A stretch of DNA of 64,000 bases from Channallabes apus (lineage: Eukaryota > Chordata > Actinopteri > Siluriformes > Clariidae), in the NCBI GenBank assembly GCA_030522415.1, contig CM060115.1:15694455-15758454 (forward strand), in the 5' to 3' direction. Of this stretch, positions 42,846 through 58,500 are shown piece after piece (the stretch's first letter is position 1; every line of letters starts with the position of its first letter). The notes beneath the pieces were generated by a model, which saw only the letters and a program-made list of their open reading frames with translations, ran no database searches and was not told the DNA's origin. The position numbers and the translations under genes are program-made.

Positions 42846-45800
42846 GACAGAAACTCGTAGATAACTGAACAGCTCCGTAAACGTTGTGTCTCTGAGGCTT
42901 CGTGCTGTTTCTCACCTCGCCACGTTCCTCATCAGCAGGAAGAAGGCGTCTCTCGCCGAGGTACAGAAACTCCGCCCATATATCGCAATCTAACACACAC
43001 ACACACACACACACACACGCATATACACACACAGATGCATATACACACGTATACACACAGTCACGTACGTATACAAACAAACTTACATACACTGTGTTCC
43101 AAATTATTATGCAAATTGGATGTAAGTGTCATAAACATTAAATGTTTAGTTTTTAAATTAAACTCATGGATGGTGTCGTGTCTCAGGGCTCTTTGGGTCA
43201 CTGAAATGAATCTCAGACACGTGTGATAATTAGTTTGCCAGATGAGGCCAATTAAAGGAAAAGTACTGAAGAAGGTTGTTCCACATTATTAAGCAGGCCG
43301 CAGGTTTCAAGCGATATGGGAAAGAAAAAGGATCTCTGCTGCCGAAAAGCCTCAAATACTGCAATGCCTTGGACAAGGTATAAAAACATTAGATATTTCA
43401 TGAGAACGTAAGCATGATCATCGTACTGTGAAGACATTTGTGTCTGATTCAGAGCACAGACAGGTTCGTGCAGATAAAGGCAGAATGAAGAAGGTTTCTG
43501 CAAGACAAATTCATCAGATGAAGAGAGCAGCTGCTGAAATGCCATTACAAAGCAGCAAACAGGTATTTGAAGCTGCTGGTGCCTCTGGAGTCCCGCGAAC
43601 CTCAAGGTGTTGGATCCTTTAGGGTCCCTGAAGGTGTGAAAATGGCCTCTGCAAAGTATATTGACTGACCACTTTCTTCCATGGTACAAAAAGAAGAACC
43701 GTGGCTTCCATAACAAATTCATCTTCATGCACGACAATGTACCATCTCATGCTGCAAAGAATACCTCTGTGTCATTGGCTGCTATGGGAATAAAAGATGA
43801 GAAACGCATGGTGTGGCCACCATCCTCCCCTGACCTCAAACCTATTGTAAACCTTTGGAGAATCCTCTAAAGATCTATGAGGGCGGGAGGCAGTTTGATT
43901 CAAAACAGCAGCTCTGGGAGGCTATTCTGACATCCTGCAAAGAAACTCAAGCAGAAACTGTCAAACTCACAAGTTCAATGGATGCAAGAATTGTGAAGGT
44001 GATATGAAAGAAGGGGTCCGATGTTAAGATGTAACATGTAGCCCTGTTTCTGATTTGAAATAGTTTTTGATTTCTTTAAATATGACCTCATAATGCTGCA
44101 AATTCAACAAAAGACTATTTTCAGTTCTTTACAACCTATGAAATATTTTAACTCTGTTGTGCGTAATAATTTGGAACAGTGCATTTTCTGTTTTTTTTTA
44201 AATAAATATTATCATTAGGAGGTTTGTTCAATAAAATTAAAATTATACCCTAATAGTTTACAAGTGTGTGTGTGTGTGTGTGTGTGTTTATATACTCAGC
44301 AAAAAAAGAAACGCCCTTTTTCAGGACTGTGTATTTCAACAATAATGTTGTACTGTAACATCTCAATATCAACTGTTCAAAGGAGATTCATGCATTCTTT
44401 GGACGCCTTCAGCTTTACAATGTAGAAAGAAAGAAAAATCAGGAACCATCATGTAGTTAGAAAGTGATCTAAAACTTTTAAACGGGTAAAAATCCAAATA
44501 ACTTTACAGATCTTCATTGTAAAGGGTTTAAACAATGTTTTCCATGCATGTTCAATTACCCATAATCAATTAATTAACATGCACCTGTGGAATGGTCGTT
44601 AAGACCTTAACAGCTTACAGAAAGTAGGCATTTAAGGTCACAGTTGTAAAAACGCAGGACACTAAAGAGACTTGTCTACCGACTGTGAAAAACACCCAAA
44701 GAAAGATGGCCAGGATCGCTGCTCATCTGCGTGAACGTGCATTAGGCATGCTGCAGGGGGACATGAGGACTGCTGATGTGGCTATAGGGCAATAAATCGC
44801 CATGTCCGCACCGTGAGACACCTAAGACGGAAGGACAGCTGATCATCCTCGCAGTGGAAGACCACGTGTAACAACACCTGCACAGGATGGGTACATCCGA
44901 ATATCACACCTGCGTGACAGGTACAGGATGGCCACAACAACTGCCCGAGTCACACCAGGAACACACAATCCCTCCATCTCACAGCAAGAACTGACAAATC
45001 TGGTCCAGTCCATGAGGAGGAGATGCACTGCAGTACTTCAAGCAGCTGGTGGCCACCAGATACTGACTGCTACTGACTGATTTTCAGCCTCCCTTCATTC
45101 AGGGACACATTGGGAAACATTTTTACTTTATGTCTTATGGTGTTGACTCTTAGTGTTCATACAAATATTTACACATTAAGTTTACTGAAAATAAAAACAG
45201 TTGAAAGTCAGAGGACGTTTCTTTTTTTGCTGAGTATAGAAAATAACAAAAATAATCCTAGATTTTTATTTAATACCTTAGCCAAATTAACCAGAAATTG
45301 AAACCGGACAATGAAATTGCTGTAGATGTTAATCTAGCCATGTCAGATCAGAATGTAGAATACTTTACTCCCCTTGAAGAGAATGAACTAATTTCACTCA
45401 TCTCTTCTGCAAATTCATCAACCTGTATATTAGATCCTATACCGACACATTTTCTTAAACAGATAGTACCAGTAATAACAGAACCGCTGTTGAGAATAAT
45501 TAATTCCTCACTCAGCATTGGTTATGTTCCAAAATCTTTTAAATTAGCAGTTATGAAACCAATAATTAAGAAACCTGACCTCGACCCTGTCAGCTGTCCA
45601 ATTACAGGCCAATATCAAACCTCCCCTTTATCTCTAAAATTCTGGAAAAGATAGTAGCAGAGCAGCTATGCTCATATCTACATAGAAATGGCATACATGA
45701 ACTGTATCAGTCAGGATTTAGGCCTCATCACAGCACAGAAACAGCACTCGTTAAAGTAGTAAATGACCTCCTATTGGCCTCTGATCACGGTTGTGTAACT

Positions 45801-48800
45801 ATGCCTTTATTACTCGACCTCAGCGCAGCTTTTGACACCATTGATCATGCTATTCTTCTTCACAGATTAGAAAATGTAGGAATTAAGGGTACAGCCCTCT
45901 CCTGGCTCAGATCCTACAGTATTTGACCGATCGTGGATCGGCATTGTGGAGTTTGGCGTTCCACTGGGTTCAGTTTTAGGCCCACTGCTTTTTTCCCTTT
46001 ACATGCTTCCTCTGGGCAACATAATCTGTAAGCATGGTATTAGTTTTAATTTTTATGCTGATGACACACAGTTATACGTCTCAGCAAAACCTGATGAGAA
46101 ACACCAGCTTACTAAAGTTGAGCAATGTGTGCAGGACATAAGAAATTGGGTGCTAATTAACTTCCTTCTGGTTAATCCGGATAAGACAGAAGTTCTAGTC
46201 GAAGGACCGCATAGAGCTAGGAGTAAAATTTTAGATCACACTATAACTTTAGATGGCCTTTCTGTTCCATCAAGTGCAACAGTAAAAGACCTCAGTGTGA
46301 TTATAGACTCCAGTCTTTTGTTTGAAGCTCATGTAGATAATATCACCAGGATAGCATTCTTTCACCTCAGAAATATTGCCGCGATAAGAAATGTATTGTC
46401 GCTAAACGATGCAGAAAAACTAATCCATGCTTTTATCACCTCTAGGCAAGGCAAGGTAAATTTATTTGTATAGCACATTTCATACACAATGGTAATTGAA
46501 AGTGCTTTACATAGAAGAAAAGAAAATAATCATAAAATGAAATAAAAGATAATAGCAATAAAACTTTAATGAAAACTTTTAAAATTTAATTTAAAATAAA
46601 ATCAAAACAGTTTGCAATAAAACTATAAACTAATTTAAATTAATTAAAACATAATATAAAAATAAAACAGTTTAAGATATTAGAAAAACAAAACAATGCA
46701 ATCGGGTCGGACGTAGCTCAGTGCTCATTGAATAAACACGCAGCTAAACAGATGAGTTTTGAGTCTAGATTTAAAAGTTCAATTCAATTCAATTTTATTT
46801 ATATAGCGCTTTTAACAATGGTCATTGTCTCAAAGCAGCATCACAAAAATTAAAGAAATTTAACAAAAAAAAAAAAAAAAAGTGACTAATGTTTTAGTAC
46901 ATCTGATCTCTTCTGGATCTGGTTCCAACTGCGGGCAGCATAATGGCTAAAGGCGACTCCCCTTGTCTTGTGTGAACTCTTGGTATTTCTAACTGACTCG
47001 ATCCTGACGATCTGAGTCATCTGTTAGGTTTATATTCAGTCAGCAGATCTGTAATGTATTTAGGTCCTAGGCCATTAAGTGATTTATAAACGAGTAAAAG
47101 TAGTTTAAAATCTAACCTAGATGTTACAGGAAGCCAGTGTAAGGACCTGAGGACTGGTGTGATGTGCTCAGAGGTTCTGGTTCTAGTTAGAATCCTGGCA
47201 GCAGCATTTTGGATGAGCTGCAGCTGTCTAATGGTCTTCTTGGGAGGCCAGTGAGGAGAACATTATAATAATCTACCCTGCTGGTGATAAAGGCATGGAC
47301 AAGTTTCTCCAAATCTTGATTGGAAACAAAACATCTAATTCTTGCAATGTTTTTGAGATGATAGTAGCTGATTTAGTTACTGCTTTGAGATGACTACTGA
47401 AACTAAGGTCTGTCTCCAGAATCACCCCAAGATTCTTTACTTGATTTTTAGTTATCTGACCCCTAGAGTGAAGGTCTGCATTCACCTTCACAGCTTCATC
47501 TATGTTTCCAAATGCAATGACCTCAGTTTTCTCCTTATTTAATTGAAGAAAATTCTGGCACATCCAACTGTTAATTTCATCAATGTATTGGCAGAGGGAG
47601 TCAACGGGGCTGTAGTCCTTTGGAGATAAGGCTAGGTAAAGCTGGGCAACACTGATATTTTGCCGGAGTCAGAATTTAACCGAATATCATTTATAATCTT
47701 TATGAGCGCTGTGTCTGTACTGTGATGCGCTCTGAAACCAGATTGAAAACTGTCACGGTATCCATTTGCGTTTAAGTGGTTGTTCACCTGATGAAAAACA
47801 ACCTTTTCAATAATCTTGCCTATAAAAGGAAGATTTGATATTGGTCTGTAGTTATTTAATACGGAGTTATCAAGATGATTCTTTTTAAGAAGTGGCTTTA
47901 CAACTGCAGTTTTCAGAGTTTGGAAAAGTCCCAGAGAGAAGTGAGGTGTTCACCACTTCTAATAGATCTGTTTCCAAACAGTCTAACACGCTTTTGAGAA
48001 AAGATGTAGGAAGTGTGTCAAGGTCGCAGGTTGACGATTTGAGGTGTTGATTTTGCTATCAATTTCTTGAAAGACAGACATAGTAACTGTTTTGTGAGGT
48101 TGTGTTTGAGTTTTTATGACCTCTGCACAACTTGATGTGTTAATAGCCCTCCTAATATTAATGATTTTCTCAGAGAAAAAGGAAGCAGACTCATTGCATT
48201 TGCTGTCGGAGAGCATTTCAATGGGAATCTGACTTGGTGGGTTTGTCAGTCTCTCAACAGTATCCAAAAGAATGCGTGTGTTGTTTATGTTGCTGTTTAT
48301 AATGTTTGAGTAGAAGGTCTGTCTAGCTGTGGCTGGTTCCACATTGAAAGCACGAAGGCTGTCTTTATAGATGCTATAGTGAATTTCAAGTTTCGTCTTC
48401 CGCCACATACGTTCAGCTTTTCGACATTGTCTTTTCATATTCTGAACTGCTGGTGATTTTCTCCATGGTGATTTCTGTTTGCCCGCCTTTCGGACCTTTT
48501 CCGGAGCAATATCATCAATAACATTCTTAACTTTTCAGTTAAAGAAATCAAGGAGAAGATCAACAGAGTCTGCAGAGATGCTTGGTGTTAAAGATATAGC
48601 CTTCATAAATAGTGCACTTGTGTTCTCATTAATGCATCTTTTTCTGACAGACACAGATCTAGACTCAGTGGTAACAGAGATCAGTATATCAAAGAAAATA
48701 CAGAAGTTAAGTTAATTTATTTATATAGCACATTTAAAACAACCGGTAGTTGACCAAAGTGCTTTACATAGCCGAGCCAAAATAAATTAAAATACTAATA

Positions 48801-51800
48801 ACAATAATAAAATAATAATAAAAATAAATAAATAAATGATTCAAAACCACCATACTATCAAATTACCGATACAAAATCACTATAACATGTTTAAAAGCTT
48901 CGGTGAACAGATACGTTTTTAAGTTCGATTAAAAAATTTCAACACTCTGAGCTGAACGGACATGGAGAGGGAGCTTGTTCCACAGAGTCGGCCCAGACAC
49001 AGAAAAAGCACCATCGCCTTTCCTTCTTAATCGACTTTTCGGGATTGTAAGCAGAAGTTGATCAGATGATCTGAGTGCTCTCTGTGGACAGTAAGGGTGA
49101 ATCAAATCATTGATATATAGAGGCGCAACCCCCTTGATCGCTTTAAAAACAAATAAAAGGATTTTAAATATGACTCTATATTCCACCGGCAACCAATGTA
49201 ACGAAACTAGAATCGGAGTAACATGACAAGTGATCAGATAGTGCTATGTCCTTAATAGTAATGGACGAGATGTTTAGACCTTTACTGATGAGTAAAGCTA
49301 GAGTGTGTCCACGATTATGTGTGGGCCCGTGCACGTGCTGAATCAGGTGAAAAGTGTTTGACTTCTGCATTATCAATATGAATATTAAAGTCCCGTGATC
49401 CATTTCAAAACAGTAAAACTCTGAGGAAATCATTGATAGCAGTTCTGTAAACTCTTCAATAAAGTCTGGAGAGTATTTTGGAGGTCTGTAAATAATGATA
49501 AACAGAATACGTGGAGCACCTTTCAGCACAATCACAGATATTCAAAAGACAAATATTGACCAAATGACACTTGCTTGCATTGATGGACATCTTTAAATAG
49601 AGCAGCTTCACCTCCGTCTCTCCTAACAGTTCTGCAGACACTCATGGGAGTAAAGTTAGGAGGGGCTGTTTCATTTAGGACTGTTGCACTGCAGCGATCA
49701 TCTAACCAAGTTTCATTAAAAAACATGACATCTAATTTGTTCGTGGTGATCAAATCATTGATTAGAAATGATTTATTTTTTAACGAGCAAATATTTAAAA
49801 ATGCTAGCTTGATGGCATTACTTTTTGTCCGCACGGTAATCTTAGGTTGATGCATAACAGGTCATACGGTAGATTAGATGGGTCAGCTGTACGGCTTAAG
49901 AAGGCCTTGGGCTTTCTATCACGTGATAAAACAGAGATAGAGAAAGCTACAGGCACACTGGGTTCCCGCTGTTCTGTAAACATTTGTAAATGTTACTGCT
50001 ATCGTAGCGGGGACCCGACACACATCACTGAGAGCTGTTATCTGTTTGTTTTATTTCACCTAGGCCAGATGGAAGAGGGGAGTTTGAGCCTTGGCGCTGT
50101 GGCAGCGGTCGAAGAGTTCTCACAGGAGGAGGAGGACGAGCTGGGCCCACAGGCCTTGGTGATAGTGGAGCTCGCTGTTTTTTAGTTGCCATCTGGCTTT
50201 AACCACATGATGACTCGAAAACTGTCTGTGGTCAATCATACTTTGTCCAGGCGTACATGTGCCTTTCAAGTTGAGAGGATTTGCACACTCTGCTGAAGGA
50301 TGATGGAGGGAGAAATAAATATTTTCCTTTAGCACCTTGCACAGAGTTTGTTTGGGTGAACAGTTGTCTATGGCCCCAGAAAAGATTAAAGTTGTCGATG
50401 AAGTTAACTCCTTTTGAATTGCAGGTTCTTTGTAGCCATGTGTTCAGTCCAAGTAACCGTGAGAACATGTTAGTTCCCCTTGCCGGGAGTGGTCCACTGA
50501 TGAATGACTGAACTTCAAGTCTTTTAAGTGTTTCAATCCTTCTTCAGGAGTTCTGACTGCAAACCGAATCATTATCCACGTGGGGAAAAATGACATTCGG
50601 AAAGAACAGTCTTGTGCTTCGTCAGAATGTTCTGAAGTTCCCTGTTCACATCAGAGACGGTTGCTTGAGGATAGCAGCAGGACAACATCATGCTGCTTAT
50701 GTTTCTGATAGTTGAGTCCCCGATTATCAGAGTCTTAACCTCGGTTTCGCTCTGAGCTGAATGCCGCTGTCTGCTCGACTTTGAGAGCCTGTTGGTAGCG
50801 ACATTAGTTGCTGGCTGATCCAAGCCATATTCAGTCACATTTTCCTCACCCTCTAGGTTGGACTATTGTAATGCCTTACTGTCTGGTTGTTCAGTTAGGT
50901 GCATAAACAAGCTTCAGCTAGTCCAGAATGCAGCAGCGAGAGTCCTCACTAGAACCAGAAGATATGAGCACATCACCCCTATCCTATCTACACTACATTG
51001 GCTCCCTGTGAAATTTCGCATTGATTTTAAAATACTACTCTTGACATATAAAGCATTAAATGGTCTCGCGCTAGTGTCTTACGATCCGCCACGCCTACTT
51101 CGATCAAAAGGATGCAGGCTGCTTTGTAACGTTCGGAAGATTTAATAACCAGGTTACGCTAAAACGGGATCTTTAATCTCGCCTCCGGAGTTGCGGTAGC
51201 CGCTCAGAACAAGGAAAGACACTAAAACACCAATGGTAAACAAAACCCTAAGTGTATTAAACAAATAAACAAAAAAGGTGCACCAAAACCAACAAAAATA
51301 ATACTACTATATATAAAATATATACAAAACAGCAATGGAGAGTTAGTGAGTGAAGTGATTACTATAGCACGGACTTTGGACAATGTAAGAATGCATGCGT
51401 GCGGTGGGAGAGCTGGATCGGCCTCACCGGAAGCGTTGGTAAAATCCGGGAGCACGATAATGGAGCAGGAGCGAAGTGAAGAAAAAAACCGGGGGTGATA
51501 ATCCGACAATGTTGTATATCCGCCACCGACAAGTCTCACGATAACTTTCGTTTCCGTGTTCATGAACAAAATGGCGCGCTATACCCCTCAAACTCTCCTC
51601 CCCGAGCGTCCTCTTATAGGATCCTCTGACTCCGTTACGTCATGGGGATGACCTCGCGAGAGTTCATCCCCGGAACCAAAACATAAAACTTTTGCGAACA
51701 TATAACCATATTGGGCACAATTTTATAAAGGTACAGCCAATTCTTTACATTTAAAATCAGCTTAAACTAAACCTATATATAGTACCTTTTATGTGGGTGC

Positions 51801-53194
51801 GCTACATAGACCCCCCCCCGCCCCGGCTTCCGGCGTGTGAGGAGAGCTTCCGTATTAGTGCATTACATAAACCACAATTATTACAATGGTTGTGTGGGTT
51901 GACCCAAGAAATAGTGATTTATTGGCCCTTTCTATTTTTTCTTTCTACTTGGGCGCTAGCTTAGCAGAGACTTTTTGACGTCCGGAGGCGAGAGGGTGAG
52001 TCTTTCGCCCAACCAGTTCGCCCGGTAGGACAGGCGCCTCGTTCTGCCGGGAAGTGCGGGATCTGGCATATTGAGCGTTCTGACTCTGGGTGTATTGTAG
52101 TCTCCTCCTCGGTTGTGGTCGCAGTAATGCGCAGACGGCTGATTCAGGTGTGAGTGAGTCGTGTGTAGGCCGAGCCTGTCGTCCCTGGGTCCCTCATGGT
52201 GGATTACGGGTCTCTGACAGACCTGACAGGAATGGACATGCTGCCAGACGTCTCTGCGAGCAGAGGGCCACCAGACATCACAGAGCAGATGCAACAAGGT
52301 TTTTATTCTGCCCCTGTGTCCGCCTGAAGGATGTTCATGATAGTGCTGCAGGAACTTCTGGGTTAATGTTTGTGGTACTACCAGCTGAAGTCTTCCTCCT
52401 CGGGTTACAGGAACTCTTCCATATAACATCCCCTGGTGGTGTTCGAAGGTGATCTTCTATTCCTGTGACTTACCGGGGTCCCCTCCAGTGCCCAATTGAG
52501 CCACCTGGCGGTCTTCCTGCTGGGCTTGGGCCATCTCGCCCAGTTCACCGAACAGGTGGTTGGAAAACTGGGTTGTAGGTTTTGGAGAGTCCGCGCAAAG
52601 AAAAGCTGAGAGGGAGCTGAGAGGTCTCTGTGTAGGTGATCAGGCTATGGTACCCGTGCCCTTAACGTGAACTGACCGAAATGGAGGACGTCATCAGGCA
52701 GGAACGCAGCCTTGAATGCCTCTTTAAAAGATGAGGATGGGTTTCCTGTCGAGTCTGGTTCCTCTCAAGGTTTCTTCCTATTACCATCTCAGGGAGGTTT
52801 TCCTTGCCACTGTCGCCCTCGGCTCATTCACCAGGGACTATCTGAACATTTTGATTCATACACACTCACATTCCATACAAACTTAAATATTTCTTTTGAT
52901 TGTGTGAAGCTGCTTTGCGACAATGATAATTGTTAAAAGCGCTGTACAAATAAAATTTAATTGATTTTAACTTGCATCCAATTTGCATAATATTTTGGAA
53001 CGCGGTGTACAGGTCCTTCTCAAAAAATTAGCATATTGTGATAAAGTTAATTATTTTCTGTAATGTACTGATAAACATTAGACTTTCATATATTTTAGAT
53101 TCATTACACACAACTGAAGTAGTTCAAGCCTTTTATTATTTTAATATTGATGATTGTGGCATACAGCTCATGAAAACCCAAAATCCCTATCTCA

Positions 53195-53259
<65 letters not shown>

Positions 53260-53390
53260 CTCACCATGGTGTAGGCGTTTCTGTTCATGAACCTGATGAA
53301 GCGCTCGAGACACCAGAAGCAGCATTTCATGCAACAGACCAGAAAACGTCCCAGTCGGTTATGAACATCTAAATACAAACACACACACAC

Positions 53391-53444
<54 letters not shown>

Positions 53445-55560
53445 ATACACACACACACATGCACATACAAACACACATCCAGAGTTTGTCTTTATTAGCT
53501 CGGTAATCTGAGCCTGGGTATAAGTGCATGTCTGTGCAGGTGTGTAGAGTGTTTGTGTGTGTAGGAGTGTGCTTCAGCTAGTCCAGAATGCAGCAGCGAG
53601 AGTCCTCACTAGAACCAGAAGATATGAGCACATCACCCCTATCCTATCTTCACTACATTGGCTCCCTGTGAAATTTCGCATTGATTTTAAAATACTACTC
53701 TTGACATATAAAGCATTAAATGGTCTCGCGCCGCAGTATCTGAGCGAACTGCTAGTGTCTTACGATCCGCCACGCCTACTTCGGTCAAAGGATGCAGGCT
53801 GCTTGTCAGTACCGCGTATTATGAAAACTACAGCTGTGGGCGGAGCTTTTTCTTACAAAGCCCCAAAATTATGGAATAGTCTTCCAAATAGTGTTCGGGA
53901 CTCAGACACAGTCTCAGTTCCAGGCTAAGTCCAGGCTAAAAGCACAAGTCCAGGCAAAAAACCTATTTATTTATTAAGCTATATAAGCCAAGCATTTTGG
54001 TAAATAGTATAACTCTCTCTCTCTACACACGTCTCTCCTGAGCTGCCAGTGATCCAGACCCCCTCTGTCCTCTGGACCCGTCTGTCCTGGTGTCCCTCTT
54101 CTGGTTGTAGATCTCGTCACATGGACGCCCCGTGTGGTCTGTCTGGGATGTGTGTGTTGACTGGGGACGGTTCCACTCCACCATGAAGACGGTCCTGTCC
54201 TCTGTTCTGATACAGACAGCTGTTTCTCTGAGGACTCGTGACTTCGATAGTTCAGTACTGGAGTTTCCTACAGTCTATCTGATCCTCCAATAACCAACTG
54301 GACTCCACATGAACTTCTCCACATCTCCTGTTATACTGAACTTCCAGCCTCCTAACACACAGTATGAGTGCAGATCAATCCCTGCTATCCGTTATCACCC
54401 AGATGAGGATGGGTTCCCTGTTCAGTCCGGTTCCTCTCAAGGTTTCCTCCGATCACCATCTCAGGGAATTTTTCCCTCAGCACCGTCACACTCATCTCGT
54501 TCATCAGGGACCATCTGATCATTCTGATTCACACACACTCACATCTCATACACACTTAATTCTTTTGATTGTATAAAGCTGATTTGTAAAAATGACAATT
54601 GTTAAAAGCGCTATACAAATAAAATTGAATTGTCACCTTTCAGTTTGTGATCCAGGTACTCCAGAGCCACACGGATGAACTGAACCGCGGTCAGGAGTAA
54701 CGCTCCAAACGCCAGAGACCCTGTGTGGAACCTGAAACATTAAACACACACATTAATACATCACACACACCTGCGGTTCAGTCAGAGCTGCTGTTAGAGA
54801 GAATTTACACTGTGTTACAGTGTGAGTAGAGTGAGTGTGTGTGTGAGGAGGAGACCTGAGTGCGCGGCTGAAGGAGGCAGACACGGGGCATGCTGGGACG
54901 TCGGCGGGTTTCCTCAGGGTCCAGTAGTACACGGCGAAGGCGCCGGAGAGCGTGCACCGGCCGAGCGCCAGCGTGAAGTTCATCAGCCACAGCAACACCG
55001 CTGCGTTACACACCTGCAGCACCACCAGGTGGTGATGATACACACTCTCACCGCCATAAAACGCAAACACACACTGGGAACCCGCACACACACTGCTCAC
55101 ATTCCCCTGACTGAAGGTCTGCAGTGTGGAGCACACACACATGTGCACACACAGGAAGCTTTAATTAATACAATGTACTTTTTACAAAGTAGGAGGCGTG
55201 GCCTGTGAGGCTGTCAATCACAGTGAAGTATGTGTGTGTGTGTACCTGAGGGTCACAGGTCATGTTGCTGTATTTACACCCGGTTTGTGTCGACATCACT
55301 TTATACACAGCGTCTCCAGACGAAGCTAAAAACCTGAACGTCACAAGTTAAGGAAGTAGTTTCTGCATATAATTATTTACAGTGAATATATTTTAATTAG
55401 TAATTATAATCAATATTTTATATTATTCATTCATTCATTCATTCATCTTCTATACCGCTTTATCCTATGATGAGGGTCGCGGGGGGCCTGGAGCCTATCC
55501 CAGGAGACTTCGGGCACGAGGCAGGGTACACCCTGGACAAGGTGCCAATCCATCGCAGGG

Positions 55561-55593
<33 letters not shown>

Positions 55594-58500
55594 ACACTCA
55601 CACACACTCACACACACTCACACATTCACACACTACGGGCAATTTGGGAACGCCAATTAGCCTAACCTGCATATCTTTGCACTGTGGGAGGAAACCGGAG
55701 TACCCGGAGGAAATATTTTATATTAACATGAGTAAAATTTTTAAGAAGAATTTATTCAGTCCTGGGAAACACAACACACTCATGTGACTAACACTCCATC
55801 AGCAGCAGCTTGAAAACAATGCCTGAAAACCACACACACACACTGAGTAGAAGTATAGATACTAGGGTTTAAAAAGACTTCTTTAGAAGGTGAAGTATCA
55901 ACTCAAGTTTTTTACTCAAGTAAAAGTGTAAAAGTACTGTTTCACCCAGATGAGGATGGGTTCCCTGTAGAGTCTGGTTCCTCTCAAGGTTTCTTCCTAT
56001 TAACATCTCAGGGAGTTTTTCCTTGCCACTGTCGGCTTGCTCACCAGGGAATATCTGACCATTTTGATTCATACACATTCACATTCCATACAAACTTAAA
56101 TAATTCTTTTGATTGTGTAAAGCTGTTTTGAGACAATGTCAATTGTTAAAAGCGCTATACAAATAAAACTGAATTGAATATACTACTGTACACTAACCTC
56201 ATATACTACTGTACACTAACACCACATATACTACTGTACACTAACCTCATATACTACTGTACACTAACACCACATATACTACTGTACACTAACACCACAT
56301 ATACTACTGTACACTAACCTCATATACTACTGTACACTAACACCTCATATACTACTGTACACTAACCTCATATACTACTGTACACTAACACCACATATAC
56401 TACTGTACACTAACCTCATATACTACTGTACACTAACCTCATATACTACTGTACACTAACACCACATATACTACTGTACACTAACACCACATATACTACT
56501 GTACACTAACACCACATATACTACTGTACACTAACGCCACATATACTACTGTACACTAACACCTCATATACTACTGTACACTAACACCTCATATACTACT
56601 GTACACTAACCTCATATACTACTGTACACTAACACCACATATACTACTGTACACTAACACCTCATATACTACTGTACACTAACACCTCATATACTACTGT
56701 ACACTAACACCACATATACTACTGTACACTAACACCACATATACTACTGTACACTAACACCTCATATACTACTGTACACTAACACCTCATATACTACTGT
56801 ACACTAACCTCATATACTACTGTACACTAACACCACATATACTACTGTACACTAACACCTCATATACTACTGTACACTAACCTCATATACTACTGTACAC
56901 TAACACCTCATATACTACTGTACACTAACCTCATATACTACTGTACACTAACACCTCATATACTACTGTACACTAACCTCATATACTACTGTACACTAAC
57001 GCCTCATATACTACTGTACACTAACACCACATACACTACTGTACACTAACACCTCATATACTACTGTACACTAACCTCATATACTACTGTACACTAACCT
57101 CATATACTACTGTACACTAACCTCATATACTACTGTACACTAACGCCTCATATACTACTGTACACTAACACCACATATACTACTGTACACTAACACCTCA
57201 TATACTACTGTACACTAACCTCATATACTACTGTACACTAACACCACATATACTACTGTACACTAACCTCATATACTACTGTACACTAACACCACATATA
57301 CTACTGTACACTAACGCCTCATATACTACTGTACACTAACACCACATATACTACTGTACACTAACACCACATATACTACTGTACACTAACCTCATATACT
57401 ACTGTACACTAACCTCATATACTACTGTACACTAACCTCATATACTACTGTACACTAACGCCATATACTACTGTACACTAACGCCTCATATACTACTGTA
57501 CACTAACCTCATATACTACTGTACACTAACACCTCATATACTACTGTACACTAACACCTCATATACTACTGTACACTAACACCACATATACTACTGTACA
57601 CTAACCTCATATACTACTGTACACTAACCCCTCATATACTACTGTACACTAACGCCACATATACTACTGTACACTAACACCTCATATACTACTGTACACT
57701 AACACCTCATATACTACTGTACACTAACCTCATATACTACTGTACACTAACGCCTCATATACTACTGTACACTAACACCACATATACTACTGTACACTAA
57801 CACCTCATATACTACTGTACACTAACACCTCATATACTACTGTACACTAACCTCATATACTACTGTACACTAACCTCATATACTACTGTACACTAACGCC
57901 TCATATACTACTGTACACTAACACCACATATACTACTGTACACTAACCTCATATACTACTGTACACTAACACCTCATATACTACTGTACACTAACCTCAT
58001 ATACTACTGTACACTAACCTCATATACTACTGTACACTAACGCCTCATATACTACTGTACACTAACACCACATATACTACTGTACACTAACCTCATATAC
58101 TACTGTACACTAACACCACATATACTACTGTACACTAACACCACATATACTACTGTACACTAACCTCATATACTACTGTACACTAACACCTCATATACTA
58201 CTGTACACTAACCTCATATACTACTGTACACTAACCTCATATACTACTGTACACTAACGCCTCATATACTACTGTACACTAACACCACATATACTACTGT
58301 ACACTAACCTCATATACTACTGTACACTAACACCTCATATACTACTGTACACTAACCTCATATACTACTGTACACTAACCTCATATACTACTGTACACTA
58401 ACGCCTCATATACTACTGTACACTAACACCACATATACTACTGTACACTAACCTCATATACTACTGTACACTAACACCACATATACTACTGTACACTAAC

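Noticed and set aside
42691..43092. 133-residue minus-strand frame rich in Cys/Val and His/Thr
   Set aside because: Translation of (CA)n/(GT)n repeats around slc44a5 exon 42916-42989; only the exon is supported.
52090..52452. 120-residue plus-strand frame
   Set aside because: Antisense to the gypsy integrase fragment, which has the recognisable H2C2 motif.
54822..55208. 128-residue plus-strand frame
   Set aside because: Antisense shadow of the 263-bp slc44a5 exon, extended into (CA)n.
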